Shown: positions 1-10,489 of the stretch, in pieces
Position numbering within the stretch: the first letter of the stretch is position 1
Layout: every line of letters begins with the position of its first letter
Assembly: GCA_024734495.1 (NCBI GenBank)
Contig: JALMQS010000030.1
Span: forward strand, 14,796,378 to 14,860,377
Reading direction: 5' to 3'
From: Forficula auricularia
Taxonomy: Eukaryota; Arthropoda; Insecta; Dermaptera; Forficulidae
Length of the DNA stretch: 64,000 nt
The notes under the pieces: generated by a model
Told to the model about the DNA's origin: nothing
Databases searched by the model: none
Seen by the model: only the letters and a program-made list of their open reading frames with translations
Program-made: the position numbers and the translations under genes

Positions 1-403
1 TGTCTCAAAAAAGAATCTGAAAAACCTCAAGAAAAACCGAAAAATATTAATAAAACTATAAACTATGATTACACTGCCAAACAATGAAAATGCTTCGGGC
101 TCAAAAATAGCTGATTCTTATGTATTTCCACCTGCTGAATTCAAAAATCACCATAAAGATTACCGATTAGCTCTTGTTTTGGAGATATAATCGATCAAAA
201 CGGTGAAAAAGACCATTTTGACCTATTTTCGAGTTCCGTTAGATATTAAACAACAATATTTGAGATCAAAATATTTTGTTGAACTAATAGAAAACAGCTT
301 CCTCTTGGATTTACAAATTACCACTTGTTTGTAGCTCAATTAGAACTCGAGTTATAACTAAAAAACTAAAACTACGTGATTATAAAGGATAATAAACATT
401 AAT

Positions 404-541
404 AAAGTAAAGGGAGTGTATTTTCAGAGTGAATGAAATAAAACTCAAAGAGGTGTATACAATCTCAATATATTTCGGATTATTAGTCCATCATCAGGAG
501 TTTACAGGTTAAAAACTAATCTGTAAATTCCTGATGGACTA
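404..541. repeat. Family G palindromic repeat fragment
   Basis: The stretch at 439-480 recurs at 17279-17402, where it forms an almost perfect palindrome centred on GGACTAATAATCC. Here the same sequence is followed by a second hairpin: positions 483-508 pair with 520-543 (TTAGTCCATCA.. against ..TGATGGACTAA). No coding potential is seen. The minus strand carries a hammerhead-like core, listed separately. The repeat is non-autonomous and its superfamily is not identified. Confidence 0.6.
461..505 (-). ncRNA. Hammerhead-like ribozyme motif (family G)
   Basis: Read on the minus strand, CTGATGA (497-491) is followed by a short GGA/TCC stem II with a seven-base loop, then GAAA (476-473). A self-complementary ATATAT follows, which could serve as a minimal stem III, and then GAG, which pairs with CTC just upstream of the core. 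One extra U lies between the CUGAUGA box and stem II, which the textbook hammerhead lacks. Activity is not shown by sequence alone. Confidence 0.4.
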
Positions 542-889
542 ATAACACTGGGCAACAAAAAAGAGGCAAGCTAAAAAACGACGATCTGATGAAGGCACCA
601 CATAAATCTCTTCAGACACGACCATCTGTGAAGTATTATTCCAGCAATGTAGAACTCTTAGAATGTAACTACAATTTGTAAAAAAATAAAATGCACTTTC
701 AATGTTGTTAGCATATGTAATTAAAATGTATCTTTTTCTCTTGATCCGCCACCTACTGTATTTCACAGAAACTAGAGCTAAGAAAAATTTTTCATTGTCA
801 TATTCGTTTTTCTCAACCCAAAATTGGTAGGAATTGACTCATCAAGTGCTCGAAGCATTTAAAAATTATTTTTTTGTTGCCCAGTGTTA
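542..889. mobile_element. Short non-autonomous TIR element (MITE)
   Basis: The two ends are 21-bp inverted copies: ATAACACTGGGCAACAAAAAA at the left and its reverse complement ending at 889. The 348-bp interior is AT-rich and has no convincing reading frame. A clean target-site duplication could not be assigned, so the superfamily is left open. Its left end abuts the hairpin of the family G fragment. Confidence 0.65.
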
Positions 890-1180
890 TGAAATAGAGG
901 GATTTAATTAGCTTTCTAAATATAATTTAAGGGATGCCATTTTTGTTAATTTTGAGGTTATGTAAAAAAAAGAAGTAAACAAATATAAAAAAAAAAATTG
1001 AAATATAAATAATTTAAAATTTTTACTTACTTCAATTTATTATTTTTTTTTGAATTTTGATGAAATCATCTAGATTAGACATTTTTAATACACAAAGAGA
1101 AACAAAGAGGTTGTCCTCTGCTTGATGCAAATAAACATACACACATATATATATATATCTGTATATATATTATTTATTTG

Positions 1181-1233
1181 TTTGAGACTATAGTTTCGAA
1201 GACTTGGTCTTCATCATCAGTCTTTCTTCAATT
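1181..1233 (-). ncRNA. Hammerhead-like ribozyme motif (family C, left arm)
   Basis: On the minus strand CTGATGA (1220-1214) is followed by a perfect 6-bp stem II, GAAGAC/GTCTTC, with a CAA loop, then GAAA (1197-1194). ACTATAGT, an 8-base palindrome usable as stem III, follows, and then C, giving a GUC cleavage-type triplet. Stem I next to the core is only weakly paired (GA/UC, then UUG/CAA beyond an internal loop). One extra U lies between CUGAUGA and stem II. Confidence 0.5.
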
Positions 1234-1299
1234 ATAAATGTTTTTCATGGAGTCAATATCCATATGATATTGACTCCATGAAAAACATTTATACAATAA

Positions 1300-1352
1300 T
1301 TGAAGAAAGACTGATGATGAAGACCAAGTCTTCGAAACTATAGTCTCAAACA
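1300..1352 (+). ncRNA. Hammerhead-like ribozyme motif (family C, right arm)
   Basis: Mirror image of the left-arm motif: CTGATGA at 1311-1317, stem II GAAGAC/GTCTTC, GAAA at 1333-1336, palindromic ACTATAGT, and C1345 as the candidate cleavage base. Because the element is a palindrome, transcription in either direction would give one copy of the motif. Stem I pairing is short. Confidence 0.5.
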
Positions 1353-1382
1353 AATAAATAATATATATACAGATATATCATC

Positions 1383-1417
<35 letters not shown>

Positions 1418-1542
1418 ATGTTTATTTGCATCAAGCAGAGGACAACCTATTTGTTTCTCTTTGTGAATCAACAACTCTGCTACTCTCGGCAAAACAAAAA
1501 CTTTTCAATTACATTTTTAATAGAATTTTCTCATTTATATAA

Positions 1543-1595
1543 ATACACAACGTTTCGACAACTAATTCTGTGGTCTTTTTCAAGTATTTGTGAAA
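1543..1595 (-). repeat. Degenerate hammerhead-like repeat (TTGAAAA variant)
   Basis: Read on the minus strand there is TTGAAAA, a GACCAC/GTTGTC hairpin, then GAAACGTTGTG. This is the same layout as the hammerhead-like motifs elsewhere in the window. The core differs by two transitions (CTGAAGA to TTGAAAA), which should abolish catalysis. The same variant appears near 19310 and 19790. Confidence 0.4.
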
Positions 1596-2055
1596 TCTTT
1601 CCGAGCAATGTCGAAAGCCCACACCATGAAAAGATTGTGTCCCGTAAGCAATAGTTTTTTGTTTCTATGTTTGTTTTGCAGGAAAAAAAATACTATATGA
1701 CCAATTTTAGTGATAATCTACCAATAATCATTAGGCAGATAAATAATTTATAATTATTGATTGCTTCATTAAAAAGAATAATATAATTCAATATCAATAA
1801 AAAGTGTGAAAATATATATTTAACCCAATACAATTTACCTGATGAGTATTTCAAAGAAGAGTCCTAAAAACTAAGAAATAATTAAGAAATAGACGGATAT
1901 CATTAGCTTTCCCAGCATAATTAAAGAATTCCATTTTTGGCAGATATAATTTTTAATTGTGATGTTATGTTTCTTTGTACAATTTATATACTTTAAGGAT
2001 TTAAAGGACTTTTTGTGCTAAAATCCATTAACCGAATCAGATCGACACTTTAGAT

Positions 2056-2896
2056 CAGGGGTCTTCAACGTTTTACAAATCAAGGGCCAAAAAAAAAAAA
2101 AATTCTGCACAGCGGGCCGGACCATAGGTATTTTTATAAGAATTTTTTTATTGGCAATGATCAGGATAATTAAACAAGTAGATAAGTAGAAAACATTTAT
2201 TTATTGAGCCAACATCAACAAAAGGGACAAATAAAAATCAATACAATGCAATTGGTCAATGAGATGTCTGACACTGCTTATTTTTAATTAGTTTATCAAT
2301 ATCTGGTTTAATATTGCTGGTTGCAATGCTCAAACTGTTCTCAAGGTGAACATCGGTGATTCTGGTCCTCGTTTTGGATTTCATGTTTTTCATTCGTGAA
2401 AATAACTGCTCACATGTATATGTGGATCCAAAAAGTGATATTGTTTTCAGTGCATGATCTCTGATTTTGGGGAAATCTGTAATGGAGATGTATTTCGAAT
2501 AGAAATCAAGCAAATCAACATCAAATTTATTTTTTAAGGTTGAATTGCACTGTAGCTCTATCAATTCCATCTGAAATTCTTCCGGAACTTCTTCAACCGA
2601 AACGCTGAATGGACGAGCAAATAAATTCAGGTACTTTTCGTCTCTCCGAAAATCAAGGAATCGCAAATGGAATTGTGTTTTCAGATCCTGAAGTGCAGAA
2701 ATATTATTTGTCCATATTCGAAATCTGGAATAATGACAGATGAGGAAAATGCGTGGTAATGTTTGCCCACTATGGCCATTTTTTTGAAGTTGGTTTTTAT
2801 TTTTTTTCTAAAAATTATTTTTTTGTAGTCGTTATTGAGAGTGCTGTTGGCGGGCCACAGAAAACATATCGGCGGGCCGCGGGTTGAAGACCCTTG
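2056..2896 (-). mobile_element. hAT-family DNA transposon remnant with 8-bp TSD
   Basis: The element is bounded by inverted ends CAGGGGTCTTCAACG (left) and CAAGGGTCTTCAACC (right, reverse complement). It is flanked by a perfect 8-bp direct duplication, CTTTAGAT, at 2048-2055 and 2897-2904. Eight-bp duplications and CAGGG ends are hallmarks of hAT transposons. The 841-bp interior encodes, on the minus strand, only the C-terminal part of a transposase. It therefore looks internally deleted and non-autonomous. The G/C-rich ends (AGCGGGCCGG, GGCGGGCCGC) stand out from the AT-rich surroundings. Confidence 0.9.
2256..2666 (-). pseudogene. hAT transposase C-terminal fragment
   Basis: A 136-codon open frame on the minus strand. 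It resembles the end of hAT-type transposases related to the GTF2IRD2/EPM2AIP1-like group. The recognisable part is the C-terminal dimerisation segment, around residues 75-120, with the motif FGSTYTCEQLFSRMKN followed by RTRITDVHLENSL. The N-terminal BED zinc finger and the first two catalytic acidic residues are absent, so it cannot be a complete transposase. It lies wholly inside the hAT element at 2056-2896. The listed first codon is arbitrary, as this is a truncated 3' portion. The family assignment comes from motif recognition and not from a database search. Confidence 0.75.
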
Positions 2897-3079
2897 CTTT
2901 AGATGTTTCGACAGCTCTAGTTCACAAAGTCTTGAAGTATAATAGGGGCTAATATTTACATTTTCGCCCCCCCTTCGGATCGTTGATTTTTTAATCAAAT
3001 AAAAACTTTAATACATTTTATTTTCTTCATTAGGCTACCCTTCCTTTTTAGGTTGATTTTTATTAAATTACAAAATGTA

Positions 3080-3765
3080 CAGGGTGGGCCATCTACATGT
3101 AACCCATTTGTTTCTGAAATAAAAATTTAAAGAAAAACGAACCGATTTTTTCTTTGCATTAGGCATTTATTTTGGTCCAAATAAATACATGTCAGCTACA
3201 TTTCGATTCAGGTGATCGCCTTTTGCTCTGACGACATAATGGGCTCGTTTTACGGGATTTTCAATCACTTTCTCGAGTGTTGCTCTTGGTATAGCCGCTA
3301 TTGCACGTTCGATGTTGGTCTTAAGTTAAGCCAGAGTCTGTGGCTTATCGATGTAGTATTTTGATTTTCAATTTATTGGAGTCATTTTTCCCTGGTCGCT
3401 TAATATCGAAAAAAAGGTGAATATGACAGGCCGCCTGATTTAACGCCGCTAGATTTTTATTTGTCTGGATATTTGAAATCAAAAGTGTACATCGACAAGC
3501 CACGGACTCTGGCTCAACTTAAGACCAAGATCGAACGTGAAATAGCGGCTATACCAAGAGCAACACTCGGGAAAGTGATTGAAAAACGAGCCCATTATGT
3601 CGTCAGAGCAAAAGGCGATCACCTGAACCAAATCATATTCGAAAAGTAGATGACATGTATTTAGTTGAACCAAAATAAATGCCTAATGCAAAGAAATAAT
3701 CGATTCGTTTTTCTTTAAATTTTTATTTCAGAAACAAATGAGTTACATATAGAAGGTCCACACTG
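3080..3765. mobile_element. Fold-back Tc/mariner-like element with duplicated transposase 3' ends
   Basis: The left end CAGGGTGGGCCATCTACATG and the right end (reverse complement CAGTGTGGACCTTCTATATG) are inverted and flanked by TA at 3078-3079 and 3766-3767, as expected for Tc1/mariner transposons. The symmetry continues far inward: about 3080-3345 is an inverted, slightly diverged copy of about 3490-3765. Both arms contain the 3' end of the same transposase gene, antisense on the left and sense on the right, with roughly 100 bp of unpaired sequence between. The element is thus a long hairpin derived from one parental transposon. Confidence 0.85.
3420..3652 (+). pseudogene. Tc3/mariner-like transposase C-terminus
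   Basis: Reading in frame from about 3420, the sequence gives Y-D-R-P-P-D-L-T-P-L-D followed by FYLSGYLKSKVY. This is the region around the third catalytic aspartate of Tc3-like transposases (consensus SPDLTPLDFFLWG). It continues through a C-terminal helix ending GDHLNQIIFEK and a TAG stop. About 75 residues remain of a usual length near 340, so the protein is only a remnant. The inverted partner copy lies at about 3190-3345 on the opposite strand. Confidence 0.7.
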
Positions 3766-3879
3766 TACATCAGCAAAAATATGGTGAATTTTCTCACGAT
3801 GAATTTTATCCAATCCCTCTAATTAAATGAATAATTGTCCAGAATTTTCGATGTGTTGGTTGTACCTTTACATTTTTTT

Positions 3880-4467
3880 TTTACTTTATCCAATGCGAAG
3901 CATGGGGAAAGTATTGTAATCGCTCTCGCGGCAAGCGCGACTTCAAAGGGTCCTCAGGTAAAGACTACGGAACCCATGGACTCAATTAAGGTCACAAATT
4001 GAAGTATTCAATGAGATTGAATTTTAGCACGTGACGGTTTTGCCAAAAATTACCTGGAATCTCGTCGAGAGGCCAAAAAGTGCCATTTTTTGGAAGTGCG
4101 TGGGGATGGATGTATGTTATCGTTTTTTTCGTCCACGAATTTTTCCACACCGTTGCACCGATTGAATTGAAATTGAAAACCTACCAGTATTTTAACAAAA
4201 TAAAGCGCTGATTAGTTTTTGGTACATATCGGTCCACAAACATTAGTACTTTATTTCAGTACTTTTTTAGTTTTTTCTAAATATCTTGAAAATGACTTAA
4301 CCAATTTTGATGAAATTTAATATCCTAATTAAGTACCTTGGGGACCACAAAAAAGGTTAAATAAAGTTTTTAGTAAAATTATATTTTAAAGTACTTTACT
4401 GTAGAACATATTAATATTTCAAATGAATTTGGATAAAGTTTAGCAACGATCCGTTGCAGTTTATTTT
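3880..4467 (+). repeat. Dispersed repeat family A, copy 1
   Basis: Begins TTTACTTTATCCAATGCGAAG and ends near TTTGGATAAAGTTTAGCAA, so ACTTTATCCAA is present in inverted form at both sides. Two other copies are readable: a shortened one at 6419-6830 and a reverse-orientation copy at 9908-10488. No coding frame is conserved between copies. Sequence similarity extends about 25 bp beyond the inverted motif. The head resembles that of family B (ACTTT.CCA... then TATTGTAATCG). Confidence 0.75.
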
Positions 4468-5084
4468 ATTATATTATGAATTTTCGCCTCTCTGGTCAAG
4501 GTTTCGTGAAGACTTCTCCCGAAAGACTTCTCGAGTTAAAAACATGGAAGATATTTTTCTGCGATTATTATTAGTTGCATCTGATCCATACACATTTCAA
4601 GTTTGAGAAAATTGACACAAAAAAAAATTGAAAAGTTTTGCGCCAGAAGCAGTAGATCTGCTAGTTTCGCCTGCACCTCCAGATCCAGTGACAATGCCAG
4701 GGGGTAAGTTCCAAAAGTTACGCGGAAAAAGAAGATACGTTTGACGAGGATTTTGAGATTCTGATGACGAAAATAACAATGATTAAATGACAGATGTAAT
4801 ATGAGGTTTTTTATGAATTTAATAAATGTACATTTTTTTAACCATTTTTATTTTTAATTCAGCCTTTTCAATTCTTTAAAAAAATGTCAAACATATTATT
4901 TTTGTAAATTTAACTTAGATTCGTAAGCAGCGAGCTCAAAAACCCCTAAATGCCAAATTTTTAAATTATATATATGTCCGTCATATTGTTTTTCGTAATT
5001 TTGAGTTTTTATTCGTAATCAGCGACCTCGAAAACCTTAGTATACCAAGTTTTATTCAAATTGAATAAGGCCTTCATATTTTGC

Positions 5085-5162
5085 CAGGTTTTTGGGATTT
5101 GGGACCACTGTGCGGCGCCTGAAGAGGCCGCATCACTTGCTTACCGCCTAGAACCGGCCCTG
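5085..5162. mobile_element. Possible hAT-type transposon end
   Basis: A GC-rich segment ends GAACCGGCCCTG, which reads CAGGGCCGGTTC from the outside. That is similar to hAT terminal inverted repeats. No partner end or 8-bp duplication was found within a few kilobases, so it may be a solitary end. The rest of 4470-5520 holds no gene or repeat that I recognise. Confidence 0.35.
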
Positions 5163-5529
5163 AATGATATAATTATTAGAAAACATGATAAAAAGTAATT
5201 TAAAAAGTATATTTTTTCACCGGTCCGTGGTCAACCGATCTGGAATTTGAGTATGGTCCTCGGTATAGTTTCAGATGAAAATATAATCAATCAATCTCGA
5301 TATTTTAATAGAATTGAAATATGAATACTGAAGACATTGTAATATAAATTGAAGCGCAACGAACGTCAATTATTCATAAAGTAATATAGATCCATGGTAT
5401 CCGATTAATTTTTGTTGAAACCTTCTCAAGTGACCCACCTTGAACCCTTTTGATTTAGTATAAGCCCTATCTACGCCTCTTATCTTTTAACGTGTAACAA
5501 TTTCCTGTATTTTTCTGTTTCGGATGCTA

Positions 5530-5710
5530 TTTATTATCGAACCAGAAGAAGAAGAAGAAGAAGCTCTCCTTCTTACCCACGCCCGCCCGCCTGTCGGGTT
5601 CAGGTCAACTTCTTCTTTTCGAAGGTACTCGTTAACTTGAGAGAGACTCGGCAGCAGCAGCTTTTAACCTTCTTCAACAACCAGTGGCCGATTGGAGATT
5701 CCGTTCAAGC
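5530..5710. other. GC-richer island with (GAA)n
   Basis: Contains (GAA)6 at about 5543-5562, then a stretch of C-rich pyrimidines (CCCACGCCCGCCCGCC) and (CAG)3. It is clearly higher in GC than its flanks and has no long open frame. It might be an untranslated exon or a regulatory element of a gene outside the window, but no splice signals settle this. From 5720 to 6415 I see only AT-rich sequence. Confidence 0.3.
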
Positions 5711-6418
5711 TTGTTATAAAGATTTTCCCTTCTCTATTTTTTTTTCCATTTTAGTTAATGATTAAAATTAGATCTTTAACATCAGCTATAAACACTTGAG
5801 AAAGTAATATGCAATTATTTTTTTGGGTTAGAGAAAAATCAAATTGTTAAATGTAAATCCAATTTATAGGTACGGCGTATATCGCGGTAGCTAATTAAAA
5901 AAGCAATATGCGTTTTATTTAAGTGTTTTATTATACCTTATTTATACCTTTTAGAGAGATATCACGGGGAGAATATTTTATTTTACTTTATTTATTTTAT
6001 TTTATTTATTTTTTTATCCGTGTGATAGCGAATTAAGAAAAACAAGACAATAAATTCACTTTGAATAATCAAGTTTAGATTTAAAACAAAACTAGAATCG
6101 ATTGTAATTAAAGGAATCAACGGAGTTCAATTAAACAAAAACAACAAAAAAAAAAAACAAGGACACAAAAAACAACAACAAAAAAAATCCATTTAGTAAT
6201 TACAGTAAAAGCAATAAGAGTAAAAGAGCTATCCGGCAATTTAATTATTAATTTATACGAGATTTTACTATATGAGAAACGAAAATTTAAGAATTCAGTT
6301 TGGATAAATTTTTTGTACATACACTTATCTACAAATACTGAACAAATGAGATAAATACAAAAATTTGTAAATTAAAAGCAATATATGTTCCTAGCTTAAA
6401 TTGATCTAGACCCATTTT

Positions 6419-6830
6419 TTACTTTATCCAATGCGAAGCATGGGAGAAAGTATTGGAATCGGTCGCGCGGCAAGCGCGACTTCAAAGGATCCTCAGGTAA
6501 AGACTACGGAACCCATGGAGTCAATTAAGGTCACAAATTGAAGTATTCAATGAGATTGAATTTTAGCACGTGACGGTTTTGCCAAAAATTACCTGGAATC
6601 TCGTCAAGAGGCCAAGTGCCATTTTGTTGCGAAATAAAGTTTTTAGTAAAATTATTATATTTTAAAGATACTTTACTCTAAAGTAAGATTTTTTAAATTC
6701 TTTAAAATTTATTCAGAAGTTTTTCTAAATATCTTAAATGACTTACGAAATTTAATATCATAATTGGGTATCTGCTAAAATAAAGTTTTTAGTAAAGTTT
6801 TAAATTTTGTACCTATTCATTATAGGACTC
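6419..6830 (+). repeat. Dispersed repeat family A, copy 2 (internally deleted)
   Basis: Matches copy 1 closely from TTTTACTTTATCCAATGCG through the AGGCCAAGTGCCATTTT segment. It then jumps to the distal part (AAATAAAGTTTTTAGTAAAAT), losing about 250 bp of the middle. It continues with diverged, partly repeated distal sequence. Non-coding. Confidence 0.7.
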
Positions 6831-6950
6831 ATTTAACCTAACTAAGTAAGAGTGGATAGGCTTTTGTCTGTGAAATGCTAAACATTTGGGGGGAAAGTTT
6901 ATAAGTAACCATAGCAACTGCGTTCTTTTCTTATCCGTTAACCTTTATAG

Positions 6951-7335
6951 AGGAATCGACTTAAAGCCAAAAATAGCGATTGATTCTCATCTAGTACTTG
7001 AGGAATAACCATTCTATATTGGATTTTTGACGTTTCGGTTTTTATTAGTAACCATTGCTGAAGACAAGGAGGAATCGACTTAAAATCAAAAATAGCCATC
7101 GATTCTCTTATAATACTCAAGGAATAACAATTTTACATTAGATTTTTGGCGGTTCGATGATTATTGGTAACCATTGCTGAAGACATGGAGGAATCGGCTT
7201 AAAATCAAAAATAACGATCGATTCTTATCTAATACTAGAGGAATAACCTTAGTGCATTCCATTTTTGATGTTTTGACTATTAATGGCAACCTCTACTGAA
7301 AACGTGGAAGAATCGACTTAAAATCAAAAAGACTA
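6951..7335. repeat. Tandem array, ~119-120 bp period
   Basis: Three full units and a partial fourth begin with (A)GGAATCGACTTAAA at 6951, 7070, 7189 and about 7309. Each unit carries GAATAACC..TT and a block ending CCATTGCTGAAGAC. Units differ from one another by scattered substitutions, so the array is not recent. It does not encode a conserved frame. Confidence 0.85.
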
Positions 7336-7769
7336 AATTCTTTTTTGGTAAACAACTCAAGTTTAGCGAAAGAGTTAAGCTAGAAAATTGAAACTTAAAA
7401 GGAAGGTGTAGTTTTTCAGGAAGACAACCTTCTTTATACAGGTTTTTCACTACAAATTGAACAATTTAGAAATCAAATTGAACATTTTATTATTATTATT
7501 TTATTTATCAAATGTTCAATTTGATTTGAAAAAACCTTGAAAATTTTCTTTCTTATATATGGGCAACCACGCTAATTGGACGGTTTGAAAAATTTTAATT
7601 TTTGATTTCCTTCAATTTTTGACATTTTTTAGTACCCATCAACAAACGCTTCCTGGTAAATTTTGAAAAAATTTTGATCACCTGTTCAAAAGATATCGAA
7701 TTTTGGTTTTTCTCTCATAACCTCTTCAAAAATTGTCAAAATTCAAAATTTTTTTTTGAAATTTTTGTC

Positions 7770-8345
7770 TTTTAGAAAAAAATACAAAAACATTATTAAA
7801 GTGTTTTTATATGCGATTTTTGAGTTTGAAAATTTTAATGTTGTTGTTCTCTTCAATTTTTTTGATAATTTTTCATTTTAAACTTCTAATCATTAAGAGC
7901 GGGTTGATACTGGGCCCATGATAATTTCTATTTTATTTTTCTTCCATTTTTTAATTTTAATTTTGTTTCAACAAACTAAAATACTAATTTTTATTTTAAA
8001 CACCTGTTAATCATAGAAATATATAAAAATCTATTCATAATAACTAAATAACTAAAAAAAGAGAACTCAAAAGTGTTTTTAATAATGGTTAATAGCAAAT
8101 AAATTTTTTTCGAAATTTTCAAAAATCGAAAAAAAAATATTAATTATTCTAGGACCACTATCAACCCGATCTTAAAATTTGTAGAATGAATAAAAGTTTA
8201 AAATAAACAATTATCAAAAAAATCGAAGAGTACATACAGTTTCAAAAACAAGATTAAAATTTTCAAACTCCAAAATTGCATATAAAAACACTTTAAATAA
8301 TTTTTTGTATTTTTTTCTAAAAAGTAGGAAAAAAACAAAAATTTC
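7770..8345. repeat. Imperfect long inverted repeat
   Basis: The arm at about 7770-7915 (CTTCAATTTTTTTGATAATT, then TTAAACTTCTAATC) is mirrored at about 8160-8345 (AATTATCAAAAAAATCGAAG, TAAAAGTTTAAAATAAAC). About 250 bp of AT-rich spacer separates the arms. It ends exactly where family B copy 1 begins. No open frame is supported. Confidence 0.6.
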
Positions 8346-8348
8346 AAA

Positions 8349-9090
8349 AAAATAAGCTGACGTGTTCTGATGTGGCCATCCACTTGACCATACAACTTGG
8401 CCCCTCACTTTTATTTAATAAAATCATTTATAATCATGTAGTGGAGGGGGAGGTTAGTTTTTGCATTTTTAGACTCCTGGTGGCCCACTGATTATGTATA
8501 CAAATTTTGGTTTAGTTTTGCCCAAGGTCCTAGATTTTCATTTTTTGACCACTCCACCATTTTGGGCGGTTAGTTTTTGCATTTTTAGAATAATGTTGGC
8601 CCATTGATTATGTATACAAAATTTGGTTGAGTTTGGTTCAAGAGCCTAGATTTTCATTTTTTGACCATAAACCCCCGCCCCATTTTGGCGGTTAGTTTTT
8701 GCATTTTTAGACTTCTGGAAGCCCACTGATTATGTATACAAAATTTGGTTGAGTTTGGTATAAGAGCCTATATTTTCATTTTTTGACCCTACACCCCCTA
8801 CATTTTGGGAGGTTAGTTATTGCATTTTTAGACTTCTGGGGTCCCACTGATTATGTTTACAAAATTTGGTTGAGTTTGCTCAAATGCCTAGATTTTTAAT
8901 TTTTATCCCCCTCCACCCCTTAATTTTGGGTCGATATACACCAAAATCTAATAAGCTCTTAATCTCAATGGAGCAAAACTACTTGTGAAATTTGGTTTTG
9001 ATATTCACACTAGTTTTTGAGCTAGCTCGTCCACAAAAATTGGTAACGCACAGACTAACTAACTAACATACATTTTGATAAAAATTTCTT
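8349..9090 (-). repeat. Dispersed repeat family B, copy 1
   Basis: Starts AATAAGCTGACGTGTTCTGA and ends near the GACTAACTAACATACATTTT segment that precedes the head in other copies. The head itself (ACTTTACCATAC) is missing, so the copy is truncated. Inside, a ~120-bp module beginning TTTTTGCATTTTTAGA is repeated four times (from about 8459, 8573, 8696 and 8818). Other copies have one to three modules. Non-coding. Confidence 0.8.
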
Positions 9091-9099
9091 ATAGTTAAT

Positions 9100-9905
9100 T
9101 TATTACGTAAATCACAGTTTCCTTTTAGTCCTGCCCCTGTCTAACGAAACATTTCTACTATAATAAATTGCATTCTTCATAAGATTCCTCATTAAGAATT
9201 CAATAAACATGGTTCTAGTTTTAGTAGTGTGTAGAGTGGCTCCATCTTGTGGACGCCTTATCTCAAAGATCTATGCATTATTGCAGACTATGCAACATTT
9301 TCAAGCAATCGTTTCCCCCATTGACTGTCATTGAATTACCTATCATTATCATCTTTGAAGTAGTAGGTAAGTCATTATGATTTCCGGTTGAGGTTCTATT
9401 ACACTAGATCGTGACACTTGAAAGAGTGCAATTCACGCTGGTGAACAACCCTTGAATTCTCGGTACTCCAAATCATAATGATGATGAAACAATTGAGAAT
9501 ACTACAGTCAACAACCAATAGAGACTCTTGTCGTAAAAACAAGCATTTCTTTGTGAAAGAGAAATCGAAGGATATTCCGGATGCGGGTTTTCAGAAATCT
9601 ACAAGATTTTAATAACTCCTTACCAGCTTAAAGACCACCCTGTATTCCTATTATATACCATGAATATCCTTTTCTAATGTTTTTTGGTTTATTAATCATA
9701 CATAATATAAATAAAGATAAAATTATAAATGTAGATACAGTCTAAGCTTAAAATATTCTTCTTTTTAGATGATGTTTGATTTATTTCTACGTCATCTGTC
9801 TGTTCTCGGTAGAATTGTGTACCAATTATGACCCACTTTATTTAGTTATTCGATTTATTTATTGAGATTTTGTGATGACAAAATGTCATAAATTTCAGAA
9901 ATTAT
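9100..9905. other. Unassigned AT-rich sequence
   Basis: No reading frame, RNA gene or repeat recognised. It separates family B copy 1 from family A copy 3. Confidence 0.4.
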
Positions 9906-9907
9906 TA

Positions 9908-10488
9908 GAAATAAACTGCAATGGATCATTGCTAAACTTTATCCAATGTACTATCTTATTCTAGGGTAAAGTACTTTAAAATATACTTTAACATAAAACT
10001 TTGTATGACCTTTTTTGTATCCCTCAAGGTACTTAATTACAATATTAAATTTCACCAAAATTGGTTTAGTCATTTTCAAAATATTTATGAAAAACTAAAA
10101 AAGTACTGAAATAAGGTACTAATGTTTGAGTGAGAATATGTAACAAAAACTAATCACCGCTTAATTTTGTTAAAAGAATGGTAGGTTTTCAATTTCATTT
10201 CAATCAGTGCAACGGCGTGGAAAAAATCGTGGACCAAAAAAACAATAACATACATACATCCCCACGCACTAAACGAAAAAATCGCACTTTTTGGCCTCTG
10301 GACGAGACCCCATGTAACTTTTGGCAAAACAGTCACGTGATAAAATTCAACCAAAACGAATACTACTATTTGTGACTTTAATTGAGACCATGGGTTCCGT
10401 AGTCTTTACCTGAGGACCCTTTGAAGTCGCGCTTGCCTCGAGACCGATTACAATACTTTCCCCATGCTTCGCATTGGATAAAGTAAAA
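9908..10488 (-). repeat. Dispersed repeat family A, copy 3
   Basis: Reverse-orientation, near full-length copy of the repeat at 3880-4467. It contains ACTTTATCCAA at 9936-9946 and TTGGATAAAGT at 10474-10484. The match also covers the outer segment (AAATAAACTGCAATGGATCA against the reverse complement of 4440-4467). It therefore defines the family boundaries independently of the inverted motif. Confidence 0.8.
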
Positions 10489-10489
10489 A

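Larger units (their letters stand above)
1091..1507. repeat. Family C palindromic element, copy 1
   Basis: A nearly perfect palindrome centred near 1262, in the sequence around 'catatgatat'. The left arm starts with CACAAAGAGAAACAAAGAGG and is mirrored by the right arm to about 1475. The right side continues further into CTGCTACTCTCGGCAAAAC, the outer part seen on both sides of other copies. Related copies lie at 42711-43116 and 43982-44333. Both arms contain a hammerhead-like core. There is a (TA)n run in each arm and no open reading frame of interest. Confidence 0.75.

Noticed and set aside
3479..3673. Minus-strand 64-codon frame
   Set aside because: Antisense shadow of the Tc-like transposase remnant in the palindrome.
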